Part shown: positions 43,421 to 56,400 of the stretch, piece by piece
Position numbering within the stretch: the first letter of the stretch is position 1
How the letters are laid out: each line of letters begins with the position of its first letter
DNA from: Bolinopsis microptera
Lineage: Eukaryota; Ctenophora; Tentaculata; Lobata; Bolinopsidae
DNA length: 64,000 nucleotides
Direction of reading: 5' to 3'
Assembly: GCF_026151205.1 (NCBI RefSeq)
Contig: NC_087072.1
Coordinates: 20,364,103 to 20,428,102 of the forward strand
The notes under the pieces: model-generated
Databases searched by the model: none
What the model saw: the letters and a program-made list of their open reading frames with translations, nothing else
Told to the model about the DNA's origin: nothing
Translations under genes and position numbers: made by a program

Positions 43421-46400
43421 GTGAGTACCGACTTTTAAACTTTTTAGCATGATTAGTTTCCTAAACGATCAGAGTTTTGTTATTCGTGATGGAAGGTATG
43501 GTTATGTTTAAAGGTTATTAAAAAGTAAACAAAGGTTGATCCTGGCAAACAAAGGTTTTCTGGTTAAAAAAATAATTATTTTCTCTCCTATTTTTCCTCG
43601 TATCATGTGTAAACCAGTTAGACTAGTTGAGAAAAAGAACGCTGAGTGTGTAGGTTGTCAGAGTTGAGTAACTTTAATTAAAGTTAAATTAACAGCTGAC
43701 CTTATAATGTGGAAAAATAAGACCTGAACGGTAATGTAATTGAATAATATCCCAAAATAATATAATGCGAGTATTATGCTGGAATATATGCGAGAATATG
43801 TCGGTACACTAATTATACCACAAGAAGCATCAATGAACTTGTCAACTCCCTCTTTTGATTGCCATGCTGTCAGATAACCACGTGACCGCGACGTTGTTTA
43901 CGTCACAGTGCAGGGTATGCAACTTGCAAGGAATCCTTACTGTGCTGTTCCAGTTAGTTCGGTTCTAGCGACGTTCACGGTGCGGGTACGCTGGGTGCAT
44001 GTCGTAACTGAAAACAGACTGGCACGCACGTCTGAAATAACACACGAAGCAATACCGCGATATTGTCGCTGTGATCACAGAACTCTTCAAAGAGCACCAT
44101 TACTTCACGAAGACACTTAAAGTGCCAAATTGTTGCGGAGTGGAATTGTTGCGGAGTGTGGAATGCTTGCGGAGTGGTGGAAGCAGCAGCAGCTCTTACC
44201 ATGCTGCATACTATTCCAGGGTGCTCACGATCTGGGATAACGGACGTTGTTTTTGAGAACCCCTACTGTAATACTATGCTGGGTTGGTGTCCTTATTTGA
44301 AGACACGGACATTCTTTACTTGTCGTGCTGCACTCTTACATGAAACCTAAGTAACTCAACTAACTTGAGAAACAAATATAGCGGAGATCAAGGAGTAGAA
44401 TCTGTTTCGGTATCAGCTCAGCTTGTTAGGCTTGCTACTCAGTGTGGTATTAAGAATATCGATTATATATTATGGAACATGGCGCCCTGTGGAACGGCTT
44501 CCACATTAGACTCCTTCTACGTATAGATCTTCAAGACACATACTGTACTGCTGGACAATATCTCAAGCTGAATTTCCCTTTACTCCAACATCTGTAACTT
44601 TCTAGACAGTCTCAAAGACTTGTCAAATTGGTGTCCAACGAGTTACCCCTTTTCTCGTTTGAAACTGTGCGTTTCTCATCCCCCGGGGAGAAATAAAAAT
44701 GATTACGGTGTGAAGAAGCACTCTAAGCCCTGTCCAGCGCAGTAAGGAGTACCTGGCATCTTCTACACTTGTACTGATTCTTCACGCTAATTAGAGTGAA
44801 AATATCCTGTCTTACAACCTGCACACACTCCTCTCACCAGTTAAAAAACAAGCTTGCTAGTCTCGTGGGAGCAACTGCTTGAAATAAAGAACACAACAAT
44901 ATTGCACATTTAAATCACCAGTTATTAAATCACTGACTGTACTTCTTATTTAAGTCCCACCTTATGACACTAGGCTCAATTATTCTAGTCATTTATGTAA
45001 AACACGCCTGGTTTGCTTCAAGGGCACCACGTGGTACGTCACGTGACAGTCCCGTCACCCAGTCAGGTTTCCCCTGTCCGCCCACGTGACCCCACTGCGA
45101 CCAACCAGTACCCCGAATCAACGCTCCTAACTTAAAGTTGAAAGGAATGTTAGGGCTGTCAACGCTTAGTTTTCTAGCGATGACATGATATATCGGCCTA
45201 GTGCTCCTGTTTTCAGCTACTGTTTTTCTGAGCAACATAATGCTTTACCAAATGTTTCCCACTTCGCTCTAGATTGAGGGAGAGTATATTCTGCGTCATC
45301 CGTTGTACCTTTCTTCAAGTTTATAGCTGGCCTGTTTGTTGATGCTTTACTGCTGGCTATGTTTTGGAATTTTAGTTCGCTTGAAATCTCAACGTTCCTT
45401 GTTCTATTTATGCGTACAGACACTGTCTTTATGTCCGTTTATAGCACATATCTCTTTATTTTAGTTTCTACATATTATATCTAATGGTTTCTTGGAATAG
45501 TAGAAGCAAACTTTCCAAGTTCCCATGCAGTCTATCATCGTCGTTATTATCTTATTCATAGGTTTACCTGTCATTAAAATTGCAGGCTGTTAAGTTGCAC
45601 AGAATGCAATATCAGCTAGCTTTTTTGGATTGAGAACACCCAAGCGGTGCTAAGCACAATTATCATTGTTAGCTTGAATTTCACGATGAAAAGTTGTCAG
45701 GCCTGAGCTACCTGCAAGGTTAATTAAGTGTAATTAAACGATATCGCAAATCTTATTTTCCTGTGTAGCTGTAATGTGGATTAATTTAGAAAAACACCCC
45801 AGCCCTGATGTTAATGATGTCGGTCCAGGAAATAGAGATATCAAAATTGCCCTGCTGACTCAATCGTGTAGATTAAAATACACGTTAAGAGTAAAGACGT
45901 AATTTAGTCTTGGGCCGAATTTAACCAGAAGAATTGTTGGCTCATTCGTAGATTAAAATACATGTAAATTGTAAAGACGTAAGTTAATCCTGAGCCGAAT
46001 TTGACCAGAAGAGTTATTAGTCTTCATATCATCCAATTAATCAACCTTCAAGTTATCATGTGAGATAAATAATGTGAGACCGCATCAAAATAATATTATG
46101 GTATGTACTGTTTTTAACAAATATTTATGTAAGGAACATCATATAATAAATTGGGACTCAGGAACCTCATATTGTACACAACACATGGTGTTTTTCCTGA
46201 AAACTTATTTCCGGTTTGTAGTTGTATTTCGGTGATAAATTTACGAACAGTTCATTGCAAGGTGCTCCAAAAAGATTCCAAGTCTTAGAATAGAATGATA
46301 GAATATTCTGTGGAATTTTTTAGAATTCTAGACTCTTCCTCAGACTAAGACAGTCCAGGCACACGTTACGTTTTATTCCTTTAATCGGACCACTATGAGA

Positions 46401-47408
46401 AAAGGTTTGTAGCCTTTCACCACATAATTTGTCGAATTAACAGAAAAGAGTATGGCCTATATTAACCTATATATTAGCCTATATATTAGCCTATGAACGT
46501 TAAAACCTAGTTACGTTGGTAACTGTGCTTACTTTCATTGACCGTTCTAATCGCTCCGTCCCACCAACCTTCTCGTCGCCGTTGACAGCTTTCCGTTGTA
46601 GTGTTTAGTAGGGAGCAACACGGCTCTCGGCAGACAAACTGAAACAAGGCAAACGAGTGGTGAAACCAAAATGAAATAATCAACGTTTCGGCACTCATTG
46701 GCTTTTACTCAGATATAAAGTAATGTAGACCCCAACTTGGCTAAACATACACGGTAGTTATTATAAAATAATATGCTGCTCTAACCAGAGCTGACACTGG
46801 AAATTAATAATGTCATGAGACATGAGGGCAGTTGTAGACGGTATAACCATTACGTACTGTTAGTAGCTGGTAGAGTAGTAGCAGGAGGGAGGAAGCCGTA
46901 TGGTGACAAACAGGCAGCAGTTACCCGGGGACCGAGTAGACTGTCTACCTGCTGGGTTTACCACCCGCATAATAATATGTGTAACTGTGGTTACTTTGGT
47001 TACTTTGGTTACTGTTTTCCCTGCCAAGCTTGTTGCACAGATTCTCCAGCTCCTTCTTTAAAATTTCCGTTTAGACAGTGCTTCATATTCGAGCTGACTC
47101 TGCCTCTTTTGTCTGTATTTCATTGTGGTTTAGTTTTTCGATTCTACCAGTTCTTGTGGTACATTATTACACTACATATTATATCACGGTCGTCTTAAAC
47201 ATTGTGTTTCAGTGTACTAGTTCGGCAGTACAGTACACAATGATAATGATTGATAACTGTATAAGTATTGTTTATGTGCATTATTTCTATATTCTATCTT
47301 GTTTTGTTTAGATAAGGATGAACACTGATAGTAGATGTCTCAGCTAACTGCAAGTTGATGCAGTAAAGATCCCAACAGCAGCTAAGTTTTTTATTGAGAC
47401 AGTTAAAT
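43421..47408. other. Region upstream of the giant repeat gene; small repeats, no firm gene
   Basis: It probably contains the giant gene's promoter and any 5' exons. Seen: a triplicated GCGGAGTGG phrase (44115-44175), an 80-bp tandem duplication (45868-46020), a CTATATATTAGC repeat near 46455-46493, and a hammerhead-like phrase (CAACGTTTCGGC) at 46681. Frames at 46815-47311 lack supporting motifs. CAG acceptors precede 47409 (for example GAGACAG). Confidence 0.45.
45868..46020. repeat. 80-bp tandem duplication, two copies
   Basis: GTAGATTAAAATACA begins at 45868 and at 45948. Each copy continues with GTAAAGACGTAA, GAGCCGAATTT-like and CCAGAAGA(A/G)TT blocks. Confidence 0.7.
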
Positions 47409-50400
47409 ATGTCCTTCAACAAGGATACCGGCATTCCGACTAGGTCAGTTTCTCTTGCGGGCAAGGGAAGCGTGGGGGTACCTAGAGGTAAATTAGTAGA
47501 TTCATGGCAGAAGAAAACAGCAACCACATCTGAAGAGACAGCTCCAAAACCAGCACTCAAGCCCTGGCAACAGTCGTCCTCAAAGGCAGCGGGTCTCGGC
47601 TCCATAGCCAGTAAGTTTGGAGGAGCTGGTAATGGCGGACCGTCCAAGTTTGGACCGTCTAAGTTCGGAGGTAGTCAGTCAGGCTCCAATACTCCTCCGG
47701 AACCTAGCACAACCTCTTTTAAAAGAACTTCTCCTACTGGCTCTAAAGGAGCTTCTCCATTTGGTTCGAAAGCAGTATCACCCAGCGCCTCGAAGGCAAC
47801 ATCGCCCTTTGGCTCGAAAACAGCATCTCCTAGCGCCTCGAAAACAGCATCACCCGGTACCGCAAAGCGATCCATTCCCGTGAGGAACAGCCCAAGATCA
47901 AGTCCGAAGTCTAGCCCTGTTACGAAGCGAAAGTCTCCTAAGACAAGTCCTAAATTTGGCAGGAAGAGTCCACCTAAAAGTCCTGCAAAGAAGTCCCCAA
48001 AGATTCCAAGAGCCGGTGGATCCCGATTTGGTGCACTGAAAGCCAAGGGCTTCAAAGGAGTGCTCAAAGAGCATGGGTTGTTGAAACAGAGAATCGAGAG
48101 AGTCAAAGAATTCATCAAAAAGCACAATAAAATTTCAGAAATCCAAAAAGAGCTTCTTATCAGTGCAATCGATAATGAAAGTTACACCTGCAGAGATCTT
48201 CAGCTGTGTATTTTCGCTGGTTCTGATCTTCAGGCTAAGTTTACCCTTCCTGGAAAGGATCCCAATAACCCCAAAGTTCTCCACAAGTCAACAAAACAGT
48301 TCATTCAACTTGCTGTTTCAAAGCTTAAGTTCCCCCAACATGTCAAAGACAAGCTCTCTCAAGCGATCGTCGATGACAATTGCGAGATTGGTCTCAGCAA
48401 AGTTACCATTCTGATTAAATCTGGTACCACAACCCAGAACATAACCTTGAATCTCCCTGGTGTGCTTTATCCACAGATCATTCAGCGAGAGACTAACATT
48501 GCAACTTCTTCCCTCATCGAAATCGTGGACAAATTCACTGTGGAACAGTCTATGAACGCTGATGAAAGGAACTCTGTGTTGTCCTCAATTTACAACAACA
48601 ACTATTCGCTGGACGGTCGTAGACTGTCAGTGCTAGTGAAGGACGGTGAAAAACGTAAGTCAGTAGACTTTGATATCGATCCTGCCAAGTTGACCGAAAA
48701 TGAAAGTGTCCCACCTGGCACTAGCCTACCATATTTCTACGTACCTGAGGATGTATCCGACGATGAGATCAAAGAGATCATGATCAAGACCATATCCTCT
48801 TCAACAATTGACACTGAAAGTATGGAACTTGCCATCAAAGCAATAAAACATGGCAGATATAGACGTGAGGGAAATAAGATCCTTATCGAAGGGTTCAAAC
48901 GTGATAGTCTGACATCGTCTGACGAGTGTGCCTCATCCCCTGAACTAGCTATCAAAATCCGCAAGAAAAAGGAGGAGGAACCCAAACCTTTCAGTGCAGT
49001 TATCGAGGCAACAACAGTTATGGAACAACAAGGCTTGAACGAACTTGAGAGCTTCAAATTCAACATTGGCCCTCTTAGCAATGAACTGATACAGCTTAAG
49101 CATAAGATAATCAAGGTCATCACCATGCTCAGCATCGAAGATAGGATAAAGATAGAACTCATTAACAAGCTCATCGATGACAATTTCAAGATTGATGGTA
49201 ATATTATAACTATTAAATCAACGACCTTAACGTTGTTCTTCATGACTACTGATTATGAGATTACGGATGTGAAGATTTCGTATAACAATAAAGTCCAATT
49301 CTGCAAATATATTCCTATTCGCATCGTTATTCTGGGTACAGATGCTATCAAGCAGTCCAAGTTTAATGAAGAAAAGAAAAAACTTCTGGTCGAGAAGTTC
49401 TACACTGGAGATTACGTTGAAGAACGAGGATCTGTTAAAATTGCCATCGCTTACAACAGAATCCCTGTTCGTTTCTCCTTTGGCATTCCAAAACCTGTTG
49501 CAACAATTCCTGATGTTCCTAAGGACGAACTCAAAGTTAAGGTCATCAACGACTTGTCCACAAGTGATCTTACCAAGGTTGAGCAAGATCAAGTGTTGCA
49601 GTCGCTTCTGGATGAGGACTATACACTGGTGAATACTGATGTTGTCTTCAAAATTGGTGTTCCGGTAAGATCTTACAGAGTTCGTTTGATAGTGGATAAC
49701 TCCTCCACCAGTACACCCAACACAGGGTCTCCTGCAGCTGTTAGAACTCCTGTAATGAAGGTTATCTCGAAACAGGATGATGTTGTGTTAGAGGAAATAG
49801 GACCCTCTAACTTCGATCAGCGACCTATTGACGGTGCCGTGAGGGAAAAACTGAGGGCGGTCATCATGATGAGTGATTTCGACGATGAGACTAAAACCAT
49901 TCTTTTAGCTCAGTTAGAACAGCTTTCCTACTTCACGGGTGATACAGTGACGATAGATTCAACAAAAGCTGACGGCACACCCGTTAGGTTCACTATCAAC
50001 GCTAAATTCACACACGAAGTGTTGTTTGTTGACTCTGGTGAAGGTGCACATAAAAACAAGAAGCAAAAAGTGGTAGTAGCTGGCGTCGAATCTGAAGATG
50101 TTGCTATGGTTGATGTAGAGGATTCGGAAATCCCAGACATTCAAGCTTTTTCTTCGAAGCCTGTTGAGCAAGCTCCAGAGAGTACAAAAGACGATGAGCC
50201 GACTGGAGCAAAAGTTCCCGTTACATCAGAAATACGAGTGTACCTGATCGACTCTGTGAAGAACAGCCAATTTGATCAAGAGATAAAAGACTTGCTCATC
50301 GGTGAGCTTACTGAACTTTCCTACATAACTGGTGATGCAGTCGAACTTAACGTTACCAAGAGTGATGGGACACCAGTAAAGTTAACTCTAAATTACTCCA

Positions 50401-53400
50401 CATCGTCGGAGACATACCCTCAGACTGCCGAGAAAATAGTGCCTAGCCCTGAGGACACTGTTTCTTCAAAGAAAGCTAAATTACCCGAAGATACGCCGTC
50501 ATCTGAGAAGGCTCCTGAGCAACCACTAACATTGGAAGAAGAGAATGTTGTTATGACCGAAGAAATGGTCCCGCTTGAAGATGAGGACATTCCAATGCAA
50601 GAGCCTGAGAAGGTATCAACAAGAGAGTCAGCACCTGATATCTCTATCAAACCTGAAAAGATAGCACCTAAACAAGATGCTCCTCAAGAACCTGATAGAC
50701 CTATAACACATTTAGATGACGTCAGTGTAAAAAGGCTAAAGGAAAGCTCGGAAGGAGTTCCTGCAGCGATCCCTGTAACAGATGAGATCAGAGATCAGCT
50801 GTTACGGTCTATTGATGCTAGTAATCTTGATGATGAGACCAAAGAACTGCTGAAAAAAGAAATACTGAAGCTGGAAGTTCTGGATGGCGACACAATAAAA
50901 TTGAAAACTGTAAAGAAGGATGGCACTCCAATAGAACTTACTATTAATGTTAAGAACATTGTTGAAGCAGCACAACCACCAACCACAAAACCAGTCAAGA
51001 AGCCCGAAGATGTTCGCAAAACTGCTGTTCCATCCTTAGATGAGGAAGATGTCCCCATGCCTGAAGAAAGCAATGCTACTGAGGTTGATGCCCCGATTCC
51101 CGTGCAAGAACCAGAGAAAGTTGCTCAAGATAAGTCTAGTCCTGACGCTCCTACAAATGTTACCAGTCCCGAGGCTGAACCAACTGTGTCAATTCCCATG
51201 ACAAACGAAATCAGGGATCAACTGACTCAATCGATTCGTGCACTTAATGTAGACGATGAAACTAAGGACCTTCTAGTAGATGAGATTAACAAGCTTGAAA
51301 CCTTGGATGGTGACACTATCAAGTTGAAAACGACCAAAAAAGATGGTACACCTGTAGAGCTTACAATCAACGTCAAAAACATAATTGAGGCAGCAGCTCC
51401 CAAACAAAAACCAGATAACAAGCAGGCAACTGCAGCAGCAGCTTCATCAAAACCCACTGTTACGGAAGAAGATGTTCCAATGTCTGACGAGGAGGTTTCC
51501 CTGCAAGTTGATGAAGACATCCCAATGCAGGAGGAACAGAAGGTAAATGAAAGGGAGTCTCAGCCGGATGCCCCCAAGGGAACAGCAAAAATCTTACCTG
51601 CTACAGGAACTCCTAAGAAGGCTGATCAGCCAGTCACTCATTTGGATGACGGATCAGAACCTTCTGTGTCTGTGCCTATGACTGACGACATCAGGGATCA
51701 ACTGACTCAATCGATTCGTGCACTTAATGTAGACGATGAAACTAAGGACCTTCTAGTAGACGAGATTAATAAGCTTGAATCTTTGGATGGTGACACTATC
51801 AAGTTGAAAACGACCAAAAAAGATGGTACACCAGTAGAGCTTACAATCAACGTCAAGAACATAATTGAGGCAGCAGCACCCCAACAAAAACCAGATAAAA
51901 AGCAGGCAGCTCCAGCAGCAGCTTCTTCAAAACCCACTGTTACGGAAGAAGATGTTCCAATGTCTGACGAGGAGGTTTCCCCACAAGTCGACGAGGACAT
52001 CCCAATGCAGGAGGAACAGAAGGTAAAAGAAAGGGAGTCTCAACCGGATGCCCCCAAGGGAACAGCGAAAGTATTACCTGCTACAGGAACTCCCAAGAAG
52101 GCTGACCAGCCAGTCGCTCATTTGGATGATGTCAGTGTAACAAGAAAACTAGCCAGCCCTGCATCAGAGCCTTCTGTGTCTGTTCCAATGACTGACGACA
52201 TCAGAGATCAGCTAATTCAATCTATTGAAGGTAGCAATCTGGATGATGAGACTAAAGATCTGCTCAAAGACGAGATTAACAAGCTTGATGCTTTAGATGG
52301 TGACACCATTAAGTTGAAAACGACTAAAAAAGATGGTACTCCAGTAGAGCTTACAATCAACGTCAAAAACATCATCGAGGCAGCAGCTCCCCAACAAAAA
52401 ACAGATAAAAAGCAGGCAGCTCCAGCAGCAGCTTCATCAAAACCCACTGTGACGGAAGAAGATGTCCCAATGTCTGATGAGGAGGTTTCTCCACAAGTTG
52501 ACGAAGACATCCCAATGCAGGAGGAACAGAAGGTAAAAGAAAGGGAGTCTCAACCGGATGCCCCCAAGGGAACAGAGAAAATCTTACCTGCTACAGGAAC
52601 TCCTAAGAAGGCTGATCAGCCAGTCACTCATTTGGATGACGGATCAGAACCTTCTGTGTCTGTGCCTATGACTGACGACATCAGGGATCAACTGACTCAA
52701 TCGATTCGTGCACTTAATGTAGACGATGAAACTAAGGACCTTCTAGTAGACGAGATTAATAAGCTTGAATCTTTGGATGGCGACACTATCAAGTTGAAAA
52801 CGACTAAAAAAGATGGTACACCAGTAGAGCTTACAATCAACGTCAAAAACATAATTGAGGCAGCAGTTCCCCAACAAAAACCAGTTAAAAAGCAGGCAGC
52901 TCCAGCAGCAGCTTCTTCAAAACCCAATGTTACGGAAGAAGATGTTCCAATGTCTGATGAGGAGGTTTCCCCACAAGTCGACGAGGACATCCCAACGCAG
53001 GAGGAACAGAAGGTAAAAGAAAGGGAGTCTCAACCGGATGCCCCCAAGGGAACAGAGAAAATCGTACCTGCTACAGGAACTCCTAAGAAGGCTGACCAGC
53101 CAGTCGCTCATTTGGATGATGTCAGTGTAACAAGAAATCTAGCCAGCCCTGCATCAGAGCCTTCTGTGTCTGTTCCAATGACTGACGACATCAGAGATCA
53201 GCTAATTCAATCTATTGAAGGTAGCAATCTGGATGATGAGACTAAAGATCTGCTTAAAGACGAGATTAACAAGCTTCATGCTTTAGATGGTGACACCATT
53301 AAGTTGAAAACGACTAAAAAAGATGGTACTCCAGTAGAGCTTACAATCAACGTCAAAAACATCATCGAGGCAGCAGCTCCCCAACAAAAACCAGTTAAAA

Positions 53401-56400
53401 AGCAGGCAGCTCCAGCAGCAGCTTCTTCAAAACCCAATGTTACGGAAGAAGATGTTCCAATATCTGATGAGGAGGTTTCCCCACAAGTCGACGAGGACAT
53501 CCCAACGCAGGAGGAACAGAAGGTAAAAGAAAGGGAGTCTCAACCGGATGCCCCCAAGGGAACAGAGAAAATCTTACCTGCTACAGGAACTCCTAAGAAG
53601 GCTGATCAGCCAGTCACTCATTTGGATGACGGATCAGAACCTTCTGTGTCTGTGCCTATGACTGACGACATCAGGGATCAACTGACTCAATCGATTCGTG
53701 CACTTAATGTAGACGATGAAACTATCAAGTTGAAAACGACCAAAAAAGATGGTACACCAGTAGAGCTTACAATCAACGTCAAGAAAATAATTGAAGCAGC
53801 AGCTCCCCAGCAAAAACCAGTTAAAAAGCAGGCATCTCCAGCAGCAGCTTCTTCAAAACCCAATGTTACGGAGGAAGATGTTCCAATGTCTGACGAGGAG
53901 GTTTCCCCACAAGTCGACGAGGACATCCCAACGCAGGAGGAACAGAAGGTAAAAGAAAGGGAGTCTCAACCGGATGCCCCCAAGGGAACAGAGAAAATCT
54001 TACCTGCTACAGGAACTCCTAAGAAGGCTGACCAGCCAGTCGCTCATTTGGATGATGTCAGTGTAACAAGAAATCTAGCCAGCCCTGCATCAGAGCCTTC
54101 TGTGTCTGTTCCAATGACTGACGACATCAGAGATCAGCTAATTCAATCTATTGAAGGTAGCAATCTGGATGATGAGACTAAAGATCTGCTTAAAGACGAG
54201 ATTAACAAGCTTCATGCTTTAGATGGTGACACCATTAAGTTGAAAACGACTAAAAAAGATGGTACTCCAGTAGAGCTTACAATCAACGTCAAAAACATCA
54301 TCGAGGCAGCAGCTCCCCAACAAAAACCAGTTAAAAAGCAGGCAGCTCCAGCAGCAGCTTCTTCAAAACCCAATGTTACGGAAGAAGATGTTCCAATATC
54401 TGATGAGGAGGTTTCCCCACAAGTCGACGAGGACATCCCAACGCAGGAGGAACAGAAGGTAAAAGAAAGGGAGTCTCAACCGGATGCCCCCAAGGGAACA
54501 GAGAAAATCTTACCTGCTACAGGAACTCCTAAGAAGGCTGATCAGCCAGTCACTCATTTGGATGACGGATCAGAACCTTCTGTGTCTGTGCCTATGACTG
54601 ACGACATCAGGGATCAACTGACTCAATCGATTCGTGCACTTAATGTAGACGATGAAACTAAGGACCTTCTAGTAGATGAGATTAATAAGCTTGAATCTTT
54701 GGATGGCGACACTATCAAGTTGAAAACGACCAAAAAAGATGGTACACCAGTAGAACTTACAATCAACGTCAAAAACATAATTGAGGCAGCAGCTCCCCAA
54801 CAAAAACCATTTGAAAAGCAAGCAGCTCCAGCAGCAGCTTCATCAAAACCCACTGTTACGGAAGAGGATGTCCCAATGTCTGATGAGGAGGTTTCTCCAC
54901 AAGTTGACGAAGACATCCCAATGCAGGAGGAACAGAAAGTCAAAGAAAGGGAGTCTCAGCCGGATGCCCCCAAGGGAACAGAAAAAATCTTGCCTGCTAC
55001 AGGAACTCCTAAGAAGGCTGATCAGCCAGTCACTCATTTGGATGACGGATCAGAACCTTCTGTGTATGTGCCTATGACTGACGACATCAGGGATCAACTG
55101 ACTCAATCGATTCGTGCACTTAATGTAGACGATGAAACCAAGGACCTTCTAGTAGACGAGATTAATAAGCTTGAATCTTTGGATGGCGACACTATCAAGT
55201 TGAAAACGACCAAAAAAGATGGTACACCTGTAGAGCTTACAATCAACGTCAAAAACATAATTGAGGCAGCAGCTCCCCAACAAAAACCAGATAAAAAGCA
55301 GGCAGCTCCAGCAGCAGCTTCATCAAAACCCACTGTCACGGAAGACGATGTCCCAATGTCTGATGAGGAAGTTTCCCCACAAGTCGACGAGGACATTCCA
55401 ATGCAGGAAGAAAAGAAGGTTAAAGAAAGGGAGTCTCAACCAGATGCCCCCAAGGGTACGCAGAAAATTTTACCCGCTACAGGAACTCCGAAGAAGGCTG
55501 ATCAGCCAGTCGCTCACTCAGCAAAACCTACTGTCACTGAAGAAGATGTCCCAATGTCTGATGAGGAAGTTTCCCCGCAAGTCGACAAGGACATTCCAAT
55601 GCAGGAAGAAAAGAAGGTTAAAGAAAGGGAGTCTCAACCAGATGCCCCCAAGGGAACGGAGAAAATCTTACCCGCTACAGGAACTCCCAAGAAGGCTGAT
55701 CAGCCAGTCGCTCATTTGGATGATGTCAGTGTAACAAGAAAATTAGCCAGCCCTGGATCAGAACCATCCGTGTCTGTTCCAATGACTGACGATATCAGAG
55801 ATCAGCTAATTCAATCTATTGAAGGTAGCAATCTGGACGATGAAACTAAAGATCTGCTGAAGGACGAGATTAACAAGCTTGATGCTTTAGATGGTGACAC
55901 CATTAAGTTGAAAACGACTAAAAAAGATGGTACTCCAGTAGAGCTGACAATCAACGTCAAGAACATAGTTGAAGCAGCAACTCCAGTCCATCAGAAACCA
56001 GTCGAGGACAAACCAACTTCAGAACCTTCTGAAACACCGTCTAAACCATTACGAGCAGTGGAGAAGACAACAAAATCGCCACAAGTTGTGGAGGAGGATG
56101 TTTTAATGTCTGAAGACGAAATCAGTCCCCAAATCGACGAAGATAATATACCATTGCAAGAAGAAAAGAAGGTCAAGGAAAGGGAATCGCAACCAGATGT
56201 CCCCGAGGGAACAAAGGAAAGTCCCAAGAAGGCTGATAAGCCAGTCGCTCATTTGGATGATGTTAGTGTAACAAGGAAACTAGCCAGCCCTGGATCAGAG
56301 CCTTCTGTGTATGTGCCTATGACTGATGACATCAGAGATCAACTCAACCAGTCAATCGATGGTAGCAATCTTGACGATGAAACTAAAGATCTGCTTAAAG

